Of a stretch of DNA of 6,283 nucleotides, positions 1-5,319 are shown piece after piece. Under the pieces are notes generated by a model. The model made no database searches. It was not told where the DNA came from and was given only the letters and a program-made list of their open reading frames with translations. This DNA comes from Actinomycetota bacterium. GTDB lineage: Bacteria; Actinomycetota; Actinomycetes; Nanopelagicales; Nanopelagicaceae. Within the stretch, counting starts at the first letter, position 1. Each line of letters starts with the position of its first letter. The stretch is taken from NCBI GenBank assembly GCA_009701945.1, contig WLJF01000045.1, forward strand, positions 1 through 6,283. The letters run 5' to 3'. Both the position numbers and the translations under genes were made by a program.

Positions 1-198
1 GAGACTTCTGGTTACTCAATCGGTGGCGTGAGCCCACTTGGTTGGATCACTCATCCTGAACTAATCCTTATTGATGAAGCACTCAACGATTACGAAGTCG
101 TCTGGGCAGCATCCGGCCATCCGCATGCGGTCTATCCAACAAGTTATGCAGAACTCATTGCCTGCACAGGTGCTACACCGATGGTTGTTGGTGACTAG
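1..198 (+). CDS. YbaK/EbsC-family aminoacyl-tRNA deacylase, 3' part only
   Basis: Only the last 65 codons are present; the reading frame is open from base 1 and stops with TAG at 196-198. The fragment carries GGVSPLG, then a hydrophobic strand with an Ile-Asp-Glu (LILIDEAL), then WAASGHPHAVYPTSYAELI and a closing TGA segment. This pattern is the C-terminal half of the YbaK/ProX editing domain in its actinobacterial form. Family members are cytoplasmic and hydrolyse mischarged aminoacyl-tRNAs, classically Cys-tRNA(Pro) for YbaK and Ala-tRNA(Pro) for ProX. Which substrate applies cannot be told from this fragment. A full-length member has about 150-170 residues, so roughly 90-100 residues lie upstream of the window. 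The gene converges on the large OmpA-domain gene with a 2-bp gap between stop codons. Confidence 0.85.
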   Translation, partial: ETSGYSIGGVSPLGWITHPELILIDEALNDYEVVWAASGHPHAVYPTSYAELIACTGATPMVVGD

Positions 199-203
199 CG
201 CTA
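196..203. repeat. 8-bp palindrome formed by two convergent stop codons
   Basis: TAGCGCTA is a perfect palindrome. Its left TAG stops the YbaK-like gene and its right CTA is the TAG stop of the minus-strand gene. It is too short, and lacks a T-tract, to be an intrinsic terminator. It is mainly a sign of extreme gene packing. Confidence 0.8.
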
Positions 204-3200
204 CTTAATGTAGATCTCAACCCGTCGGTTCTTAGCAAGTGCAGCCTTACCGCTACCAGAAGCTACAGGCTTACTCGATGCATACCAACCAGTCACAATC
301 TTCTGACCTGGCAACAATGAACGGAGCAACTTAGCCACAGCCTTCGCACGGTTCTGCGATAGCACTGTGTTATCAGTTCCGCCCTTGCTATCGGTGAATC
401 CATAGCTCAAGACTGTTGCTGGTGATTTCAAGAAGATCGATGTAGCTAGAGCCTTAATCGTCTTCTTCGATTCGTCATTGAGGAAGTAAGTTCCTGATGC
501 GAAGTAGATGGTTCCCACCTTCTTCATCGCTGCAGGCTGAACATTTCCGGTGATGGAAACATCGGGTGACTTTGTCGGCATTGGTGTTGGGGTTGGTGAA
601 GGTGTTGGCGCAGGTGCAGCCTTGTCAGGTGCAATCAGAATCGAAATCCCTGCCTTCTCAAGGTTTGCCAAGTAATCAACACCAGCCTGAACCTTTGTAT
701 CTTCACGCTTTACAAGCGCCTTATCCAGCATCTCTTTCCATAACTTAGTATCGCCAGCATCACGCTTCATATATGCGTAATCGCGCTCTGAGTAATACGT
801 CGTATTCGCTCCATAAATCGCTGCAGTCATTACTGCCTCATACGAAGCAATTCCAGCGGGATCAATTGAGCTGTAGGTCTTCACTACTTCTTCTTGCTTA
901 ATTCCAACCTCACAAGAAAGTGTTGTTCCCTTGTAGGAAGACTTGCCTTCAAACGTTGACTGTGATTCCAGAGTCTTCTCTGAATCAACTACTGCCCCAT
1001 TAGAGAGCAAGCTAATTTGTTGTGAAGAAATCTTTGAAGCCTCTTCCGGTCCACCCTGCTTCTTGAACTTGTAAGTTCCAGAAGTACAGACAAATGAAGT
1101 GCCTGATCGAGAGATCGTTGGATTAGAGACGACTACGAACGTCGATGGTGGTGGTCCAAGAACAACGGGTGCTGGTCCAGTTGCAGGGGCAATTGGAGTC
1201 GCTACAACGGATGCAGAAGCAGGTCCTGCGCCATTTGTGGCACCCACTGCCTGTAAGTAGATGGTGTAACTGGTTCCATTAGTCAGCCCCGTCACCACAA
1301 CCGGTGATGTTGTCGCAGAGTTCACGACGTAATCAACGCCATTAGTTGAGTAGCGGTAGTAGATAACGCTGTCACCATTTGTCACCTGATTGAAGGCGAT
1401 TGAGATCTGTGCATTACCTGCGGTAGCAACTAAGGATGTTGGTGCTGACACTGTGCCAATTACTCCAGAGGAATTTCCGGTTGTTGTCGAAGAGTTTCCG
1501 ATGATGTTCGCCGCATAAACAGATGCTGATACAACCTGTCCTCCCACAAGACCCGTGACGCTGCAAGAGCCGCCCGCAGCAGTAGAAGAACTGCCTGTAC
1601 ATGTCGCAGCAGATCCATCCACGGTCACGGTTTTTGTGAAGTATGGAGATACAAGTGCGCTTCCGTTATCTGATTGCGCAAACCATTCAACCAATACAGT
1701 CTGACTATCTGTTTGAGTCAACGTTAAGCGAGGAGCAGTAGGTACAGCAGCTGGAATCTGGCTAACAACAGCGGTAGCCGCATCCAGGGTTCCCCCATTT
1801 GCTGAAGTCACTACGACTACTTTGATGTCATATGCGGTTGCTGGAGTTAAGCCGGTGAATGTGTATGCAGGGTCTGCCGGAGCCGTTGCTCCGCCACTTC
1901 CTGCAGTTGAACTATCTGACGCAGATATAGGGAATGTTCCACCGCTGGTACGGATGAAATATTCGTATCTAGTAAATGTGCCACCGCCTAATGATGTGGG
2001 TGGCGTGAAGTTAACTCGCAAGCTTCCAGCGGCACTTTGCGTTGTTCTCAAATTTGTCACTGCGTAAGGAGCAGAAGCAGGTGTAACTGTTGAAGCATAG
2101 GTAGTCGCAGTTGATCCACCTGCTGTGTTGTATGCCTTGACTGCAATTGTGTAAGCCGTGCCAAGTGTCAGCCCCGTAACAGTGGCACTATCGCCTGTGC
2201 CAGATAGAACTGTTTGTGTGAGCGTTGTCCCACCATTAGTGGCTGTAACCGTAAAGCTATCAATAGTTGCACCATTAGAAGCACCTGGGGTGAACTTAAC
2301 TGAGGCTGTTCCTGATGTCGCACCTGCTCCACCGCCTGTTGATACAGAGTTAATGAATGGAGCAGCAGGGACATCTGCGCTGATAATCAAGTTCTGCGAA
2401 ACAGGAGTTGCTGCTCCATAACCGCTGTTGCCTGCCTGGCTCGCAACAATGGTGCACGTTCCAACAAGTTTGAGAGTAATTACGCCGGCAGATGTAGCGG
2501 TACAAGTTTCGATTGTGGAAGATGAATATGTAGGAGTTAAGCCAGAAGAGGCAGTTGCCAGAGCTGCACCAGAAAGCGTTACGGGGCTAGCCGTTAACTT
2601 TGCTCCGGTCAGTGCACCAAATGTGATTGTCTGCGAAAGTGCGCCGATAGAAGAAGTTGGAGATGTTGTCACGACAAGTGCATCAGAAGAAGTCATTGAA
2701 ACTTTCACAAAGTTTCCAACGTCTGCTCCAGTCAACGTATACGTGGATGAGGTTGCACTAGCGATATCGGTATAGGTGCCACCGGAAGTTGCCGATCTCA
2801 TCCATTGATAGCTTGCCGGTGTAAATGCTGTTGCATTCGCAGTTAGAACTTGGCCAAAAGTTGCAGTTCCAGATAGCGAACCAGAATAAATACTAAAGCT
2901 TTTTGAAACTTGGACTGCCGCGTCATAATTTGCGTTCCCGGCTTGATCTGCCGTAATCGTGCAAGTGCCAGCCAACTTTAAAGTAATAGCACTTCCGCTA
3001 ACTGTGCAGACAGAAGAAGTTGAAGAGCCAAATGTGATTGCTTCGCCCGAAGCCGCTGAAGCCACGAGTGTCGGGGAAATTCCGCTCAGTATTGCATTTG
3101 CCGGTTGAGTGAAAGTAATCGGGTTAGCTGGCTTGGAAACCACAACATTAGAAGTTGTCGAAGTAGCCGATAAGTAGGCTCCACCTCCGCTGTAATACGC

Positions 3201-4133
3201 AGTCACTGCATAAGTAGCTGCAGTACTCGGAGTCCAGTCGCATGATGCCGCGCCGCTAGAGATTGCTCCAGTGGTACACAAAGTGTTGTTTGCTGCATCT
3301 TTGAATACGACTGTCCCGGTTGCGTCTGATTCAGAAACTGTCGAAGTTAGAGTGATTGGACTCCCAGAATTGCGAGGCGTTGAAACAACATACGAAGTGG
3401 TTAATCCTTTCCCTATTCGAAAATTGTCAAGATAGACTCCATTTGAAAATCCCCATCCATCACGGTCGTCTCCACCAAACACTAAATAATTAAGAGTAGG
3501 CGCGACATAAGATTTAGTCTGCACAAGAGTGTTATTCACATAATATGAAACAGAATTCTGACCAATTTCAATTAAGACCGCGTACCAAGTGTTCAACGAC
3601 CAATTTCCGCTGGTTATTGAATTGTCTCCGGTGCCAGAGATACTTCCGGTGCTACTTCCCTCCCAATATAAGTGATTGAAGTTTCCAGTTTTTTCAGTCA
3701 TGCCTCCATGTCCTGATATGGGTCTTCCCGATAGTGCATTCGTAGCTGGTCCTAGAACTAATTCAACTTCAGTACCGGAAGTCCCAGAGATTCCTCTGCC
3801 CCAGAAAACTCGGATGTAATCTTTTGTATCGGTAAAATAGGAGTCAAACTGGATCTTTACCCCTGAAAGAGTCGTTCCATCCGAAGCATACCGACGCTCA
3901 ATATATTCATTCTTTCCAAATGCGATACTTGGAGCTGGATTTCCGACTGAATTGCTGATTGCGCCACCGCTGGTCGTCCACCCGGAAAGAGAACTACCGT
4001 CACCTGTATATGAAGTTCCGCCTGCCTCAGCCTCGGAGATATTTGAGAGATTGAGGCATAAGGCGAGAGTTACCAGACCTGCAAATGCTTTGACAGATCG
4101 AAAGTATTTCCGATTATGGTTTTGAAGTTTCAT
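201..4133 (-). CDS. Secreted multidomain surface protein: LamG/ConA-like lectin fold, Ig-like and FN3 domains, C-terminal OmpA domain
   Basis: 1310 residues. Residues 1-37 are a Sec signal peptide: basic start, hydrophobic AGLVTLALCLNL, cleavage expected after AEA at 35-37. Residues 40-243 look like a ConA/LamG jelly roll (strand YYVNNTLV, closing YLDNFRIGKG). An Ig-like domain covers about 248-333. Two copies of a related Ig-like repeat cover 338-415 and 502-585, flanking a different Ig-like module at 416-498 (YQWMRS...YTLTGADVG). Four FN3-like domains follow: about 589-686, 687-795, 797-895 and 896-982. Then come an Ig-like domain (999-1090), an unrecognised charged helical segment (1091-1166), a Pro/Thr linker (1172-1190) and an OmpA domain (1205-1310). 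There is no LPXTG motif and no C-terminal membrane helix, so non-covalent attachment to peptidoglycan through the OmpA domain is the likely anchoring. The role is inferred as adhesion or glycan binding. The start has a good Shine-Dalgarno (4137-4142) and the signal peptide begins right there. Domain boundaries are by eye. Confidence 0.88.
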   Translation of the reverse strand: MKLQNHNRKYFRSVKAFAGLVTLALCLNLSNISEAEAGGTSYTGDGSSLSGWTTSGGAISNSVGNPAPSIAFGKNEYIERRYASDGTTLSGVKIQFDSYFTDTKDYIRVFWGRGISGTSGTEVELVLGPATNALSGRPISGHGGMTEKTGNFNHLYWEGSSTGSISGTGDNSITSGNWSLNTWYAVLIEIGQNSVSYYVNNTLVQTKSYVAPTLNYLVFGGDDRDGWGFSNGVYLDNFRIGKGLTTSYVVSTPRNSGSPITLTSTVSESDATGTVVFKDAANNTLCTTGAISSGAASCDWTPSTAATYAVTAYYSGGGAYLSATSTTSNVVVSKPANPITFTQPANAILSGISPTLVASAASGEAITFGSSTSSVCTVSGSAITLKLAGTCTITADQAGNANYDAAVQVSKSFSIYSGSLSGTATFGQVLTANATAFTPASYQWMRSATSGGTYTDIASATSSTYTLTGADVGNFVKVSMTSSDALVVTTSPTSSIGALSQTITFGALTGAKLTASPVTLSGAALATASSGLTPTYSSSTIETCTATSAGVITLKLVGTCTIVASQAGNSGYGAATPVSQNLIISADVPAAPFINSVSTGGGAGATSGTASVKFTPGASNGATIDSFTVTATNGGTTLTQTVLSGTGDSATVTGLTLGTAYTIAVKAYNTAGGSTATTYASTVTPASAPYAVTNLRTTQSAAGSLRVNFTPPTSLGGGTFTRYEYFIRTSGGTFPISASDSSTAGSGGATAPADPAYTFTGLTPATAYDIKVVVVTSANGGTLDAATAVVSQIPAAVPTAPRLTLTQTDSQTVLVEWFAQSDNGSALVSPYFTKTVTVDGSAATCTGSSSTAAGGSCSVTGLVGGQVVSASVYAANIIGNSSTTTGNSSGVIGTVSAPTSLVATAGNAQISIAFNQVTNGDSVIYYRYSTNGVDYVVNSATTSPVVVTGLTNGTSYTIYLQAVGATNGAGPASASVVATPIAPATGPAPVVLGPPPSTFVVVSNPTISRSGTSFVCTSGTYKFKKQGGPEEASKISSQQISLLSNGAVVDSEKTLESQSTFEGKSSYKGTTLSCEVGIKQEEVVKTYSSIDPAGIASYEAVMTAAIYGANTTYYSERDYAYMKRDAGDTKLWKEMLDKALVKREDTKVQAGVDYLANLEKAGISILIAPDKAAPAPTPSPTPTPMPTKSPDVSITGNVQPAAMKKVGTIYFASGTYFLNDESKKTIKALATSIFLKSPATVLSYGFTDSKGGTDNTVLSQNRAKAVAKLLRSLLPGQKIVTGWYASSKPVASGSGKAALAKNRRVEIYIK
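204..521 (-). other. OmpA-type peptidoglycan-binding domain (residues 1205-1310)
   Basis: Contains IYFASGTYFLND at the first strand, GFTDSKGGTDNTVLSQNRA as the core motif and NRRVEIYIK at the end, which is the canonical OmpA/MotB/Pal C-terminal layout. In this family an Asp and an Arg hold the diaminopimelate of the stem peptide; the equivalents here are Asp1248 and Arg1262. The spacing between them is 14 residues, which appears one shorter than in E. coli OmpA as I remember it. Confidence 0.9.
564..620 (-). other. Pro/Thr-rich wall-spanning linker (residues 1172-1190)
   Basis: Low-complexity alternating Pro with Ala, Thr and Ser (APAPTPSPTPTPMPTKSP) directly before the OmpA domain. Such linkers commonly cross or leave the cell wall in actinobacterial surface proteins. 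Confidence 0.8.
636..863 (-). other. Unrecognised charged helical segment (residues 1091-1166)
   Basis: In contrast to the Ser/Thr/Gly-rich beta domains around it, this stretch is rich in Ala, Lys, Glu, Asp, Tyr and Met (AAIYGANTTYYSERDYAYMK, then LWKEMLDKALVKRED) and should be alpha-helical. It sits between the last Ig-like domain and the Pro/Thr linker. I do not recognise a family. It may be a rigid stalk base or an interaction module near the wall. Confidence 0.5.
1188..2369 (-). other. Array of four fibronectin-III-like domains (residues about 589-982)
   Basis: Each unit has the FN3 signature of a small-residue edge strand, a central Tyr strand and a TGLT/GLTP turn followed by a Tyr or Val strand: VTGLTLGTAYTIAVKAYN, FTGLTPATAYDIKVVVV, VTGLVGGQVVSASVYAAN and VTGLTNGTSYTIYLQAVG. 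Such arrays usually act as spacers that push a distal binding domain away from the wall. The third copy is unusual in carrying a cysteine pair (Cys845, Cys857). Confidence 0.75.
2379..2630 (-). repeat. Ig-like repeat, copy B (residues 502-585)
   Basis: Second copy of the same module, starting TITFGALTG and containing ITLKLVGTCTIVASQAGN, with Cys544 and Cys560 at the positions equivalent to those of copy A. It is separated from copy A by an unrelated Ig-like module (residues 416-498), giving an A-X-B arrangement rather than a tandem. Confidence 0.8.
2889..3122 (-). repeat. Ig-like repeat, copy A (residues 338-415)
   Basis: Contains ITLKLAGTCTITADQAGN followed by a Tyr, AA and VS. Over its last 34 residues it matches copy B at 21 positions. 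It holds a cysteine pair, Cys376 and Cys391. Repeats of this type are common in bacterial extracellular proteins. The DNA of the two copies has diverged, so this is an old duplication. Confidence 0.8.
3405..4016 (-). other. ConA-like / LamG-type jelly-roll domain (residues about 40-243)
   Basis: Alternating beta-strand pattern without low-complexity Ser/Thr repeats, with Trp and Tyr residues throughout. WYAVLIEI is followed by SVSYYVNNTLV and ends in YLDNFRIGKG, typical of secreted ConA-like lectin/glucanase-fold domains of bacterial surface proteins. No catalytic glutamate motif of a glycoside hydrolase was recognised, so binding rather than cleavage is the safer reading. Parts of this stretch (for example 3481-3600, about 36% GC by count) are clearly AT-richer than the FN3-coding part. 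Confidence 0.6.
4023..4133 (-). other. Sec signal peptide of the surface protein
   Basis: Residues 1-37: an n-region with several Arg/Lys residues (RKYFRSVK), a hydrophobic core at about 17-29, and AEA before Gly38 as a signal peptidase I site. The single Cys at 26 lies inside the hydrophobic core and is not followed by a small-residue lipobox context, so a lipoprotein is unlikely. Confidence 0.85.
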
Positions 4134-4136
4134 TTG

Positions 4137-4142
4137 CTCTCC
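4137..4142 (-). promoter_or_regulatory. Shine-Dalgarno of the surface-protein gene
   Basis: On the minus strand GGAGAG lies 3 bases (CAA) before the ATG at 4133-4131. The spacing is short but workable, and it marks this transcript as having a real leader, unlike the two leaderless-looking genes in the window. Confidence 0.7.
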
Positions 4143-4169
4143 ACAGACCTGTTAAGGGGTGATATATGG

Positions 4170-4237
4170 ATAAAAGAATACCTTTCTTTTATAGGACTAC
4201 CACTCTTTTATAGGGTTGAGCCTTGTTTATAAAAGAG
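4170..4237. promoter_or_regulatory. Operator candidate: four copies of an ATAAAAGA / TCTTTTAT half-site
   Basis: The 8-mer occurs at 4170-4177 (plus), 4185-4192 (minus), 4204-4211 (minus) and 4229-4236 (plus). The copies pair into an inverted repeat of 8 bp with a 7-bp spacer (4170-4192) and another of 10 bp with a 15-bp spacer (4203-4212 with 4228-4237). TetR-family proteins bind palindromic sites, usually in the gap beside their own gene, so autoregulation plus control of the divergent surface-protein gene is the natural inference. Each unit also holds TATAAA, which resembles a -10 box, so part of the signal could be promoter sequence. Confidence 0.65.
4179..4214. repeat. Two direct 17-bp repeats with 19-bp period
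   Basis: TACCTTTCTTTTATAGG (4179-4195) and TACCACTCTTTTATAGG (4198-4214) agree at 15 of 17 positions. They include the two inner minus-oriented half-sites, and a related, shortened version runs inverted at 4228-4240 (TATAAAAGAGGTA). The 19-bp period is close to two helical turns, which would put bound proteins on roughly the same DNA face. Confidence 0.8.
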
Positions 4238-4264
4238 GTACTCCAAATCGGGTAATTTCGGACG

Positions 4265-4270
4265 TAGGAT
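4265..4270 (+). promoter_or_regulatory. -10 box for a probably leaderless tetR transcript
   Basis: TAGGAT fits the actinobacterial TANNNT consensus and ends exactly 6 bases before the ATG at 4277, the spacing expected when transcription begins at or next to the start codon. The same bases contain AGGA, so a Shine-Dalgarno reading (spacing 7) is a rival explanation if transcription starts further upstream. Confidence 0.45.
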
Positions 4271-4276
4271 TGGGAT

Positions 4277-4924
4277 ATGCCCGCAAAAGCCAAGAAGGCC
4301 GTTGCCCCAGATAAGGGGCGTAAAGCTGCCTACGTCATGCGCAATCGCGAGGCTCTCCTGCGTTCAACCCAAGAAGTTTTAGCGGACAAGGGGCAGGCGG
4401 TCACTATTGAAGATATTGCAGACCATGCCCAGGTGGCAGTCAGCACCATCTATAAGCACTTCTCAGATAAGGAAGCCTTGATCTCGGCCACGATGTTGTG
4501 GGGATTTGCCGAGTGGATGACAGAAGTTCAATCTTTGGCAGATCACTTGGATGATCCTTTAGAGAAACTTGTCTTGCCTATGCGTCTTTTTGTGCGAGTT
4601 AAATCAACAGATCCCTCTCATGCTCGCAATATTGTCAATTTCCTTGACATCACAACCCAGTTTCTTCCAGTCCTTGAATCTGAGTTGAGCCAACATATCC
4701 AAGAGCTTACAAAGGCAAAGTTGTTAACCTGTGATGACCCAGATGTCGCTGCGAGAAATCTCCAAGCAGTTCTGCTTTCAGCGGTTATTAGCCAAGTGAC
4801 CAATCACAAAGCAAAGGTTGAGGACGCTGATGCTTCAATTAGAGTTGCACTCAAAATGGTGGGAATATCAGAGGTTAAGGCCCGCAAACTTACTGAATCA
4901 AAGATTCCAGAGTTCAAAGACTAG
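4277..4924 (+). CDS. TetR/AcrR-family transcriptional regulator
   Basis: 215 residues, the usual TetR length. A basic N-terminal tail (1-20, many Lys/Arg) precedes the DNA-binding domain. Helix 1 covers about 22-39 (NREALLRSTQEVLADKGQ), and the helix-turn-helix follows at about 42-66 with TIEDIADHAQVAVSTIYKHF, the diagnostic TetR signature. The rest (about 67-215) is an all-helical ligand-binding and dimerisation region without a recognisable ligand signature. As a dimer it should repress by binding palindromic DNA and release it on binding a small ligand. It is transcribed away from the large surface-protein gene, with the repeated half-sites at 4170-4237 between them, so it probably controls that gene and itself. 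Its stop overlaps the stop of arsC by 4 bp. The inducer is unknown. Confidence 0.93.
   Translation: MPAKAKKAVAPDKGRKAAYVMRNREALLRSTQEVLADKGQAVTIEDIADHAQVAVSTIYKHFSDKEALISATMLWGFAEWMTEVQSLADHLDDPLEKLVLPMRLFVRVKSTDPSHARNIVNFLDITTQFLPVLESELSQHIQELTKAKLLTCDDPDVAARNLQAVLLSAVISQVTNHKAKVEDADASIRVALKMVGISEVKARKLTESKIPEFKD
4921..4924. other. Shared CTAG: overlapping convergent stop codons
   Basis: The self-complementary tetramer CTAG supplies TAG on the plus strand (4922-4924, tetR) and TAG on the minus strand (4923-4921, arsC). The two coding regions therefore overlap tail to tail with no terminator between them, and their transcripts must overlap at the 3' ends or end inside the opposite gene. Confidence 0.9.
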
Positions 4925-5319
4925 GCAAGAAGTTCAGCAAGTAACTTCTCAACGCGGGCTTTAATATCATCGCGAATCACGCGCACTGATTCAATGCCCT
5001 GTCCTGCAGGGTCATCGAGTACCCAATCTTCATAACGCTTTCCTGGGTAGTACGGACAAGCATCACCGCAACCCATAGTCACCACTGCATCGGAAGCTTG
5101 AACAGCCTCTGGCGTAAGAATCTTGGGGGTGTTATTGGCAATATCAATTCCTACTTCAGCCATCGCTTCAACTGCTACTGGGTTAATGGAATCTTTAGGA
5201 GCAGAGCCTGCTGAGAGAACTTCAACGCGACCTTGACCGAGCTCGCGCATAAAGCCTGCTGCCATCTGTGAGCGGCCTGCATTGTGAACGCAGACAAAGA
5301 GAACGCTTGGCTTACTCAT
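4921..5319 (-). CDS. arsC: Arsenate reductase, LMW-phosphatase-fold ArsC
   Basis: 132 residues, normal for the single-domain ArsC of the low-molecular-weight phosphatase fold. The P-loop CVHNAGRS begins at Cys10 with Arg16 (CX5R), and the following QMAAGF favours arsenate reductase over tyrosine phosphatase. LSAGSAP lies at 36-41. TMGCGDACPYYPGKRYEDW (81-99) supplies Cys84 and Cys88, followed by the acid-loop DDPAG (102-106). The enzyme reduces arsenate to arsenite in the cytoplasm. Cys10, Cys84 and Cys88 could form a thioredoxin-linked disulfide relay. Some actinobacterial relatives instead use mycothiol, and the sequence alone does not settle which. It is the second gene of an operon and starts inside the end of aqpS (8-bp overlap), with only a weak Shine-Dalgarno (AGG about 10 bases upstream), so translational coupling is likely. 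Confidence 0.9.
   Translation of the reverse strand: MSKPSVLFVCVHNAGRSQMAAGFMRELGQGRVEVLSAGSAPKDSINPVAVEAMAEVGIDIANNTPKILTPEAVQASDAVVTMGCGDACPYYPGKRYEDWVLDDPAGQGIESVRVIRDDIKARVEKLLAELLA

Noticed and set aside
1822..2067. Open plus-strand frames of 60-115 codons opposite the surface-protein gene (also 566-748, 2158-2421, 2428-2775)
   Set aside because: They lie antisense to a clearly real 1310-residue gene. Its Ser/Thr/Ala/Val-rich repeats produce few stops on the opposite strand, and the translations show no recognisable domain or convincing start site.
1414..2374. Same-strand frames at 1414-1602 and 2168-2374 inside the surface-protein gene
   Set aside because: They are out-of-frame readings of the FN3-coding repeats, with Gln/Leu/His-rich nonsense composition and no start signal. 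They do not indicate a frameshift because the main frame is intact throughout.
201..4133. The surface protein as a sortase substrate or lipoprotein
   Set aside because: There is no LPXTG-type motif, hydrophobic tail or basic C-terminal end; the protein finishes in the OmpA domain. The signal-peptide Cys26 is within the hydrophobic core and AEA is a better cleavage site.
4203..4237. The 10-bp inverted repeat with 15-bp loop as an intrinsic terminator
   Set aside because: The stem is AT-rich, has no following T-tract, and lies between two divergent genes where no transcript needs to end.
4277..4924. The TetR protein as regulator of the arsC/aqpS operon
   Set aside because: It converges on arsC and the aqpS promoter is more than 1 kb away with no copy of the half-site around 5990-6010. 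Ars operons are usually controlled by ArsR, not TetR.
4921..5319. The ArsC gene as a low-molecular-weight protein tyrosine phosphatase
   Set aside because: The P-loop CVHNAGRSQMA, the extra Cys84/Cys88 pair and the partner aquaglyceroporin all point to arsenate reductase, whereas phosphatases usually carry CLGNxCRSP and a DPY loop.
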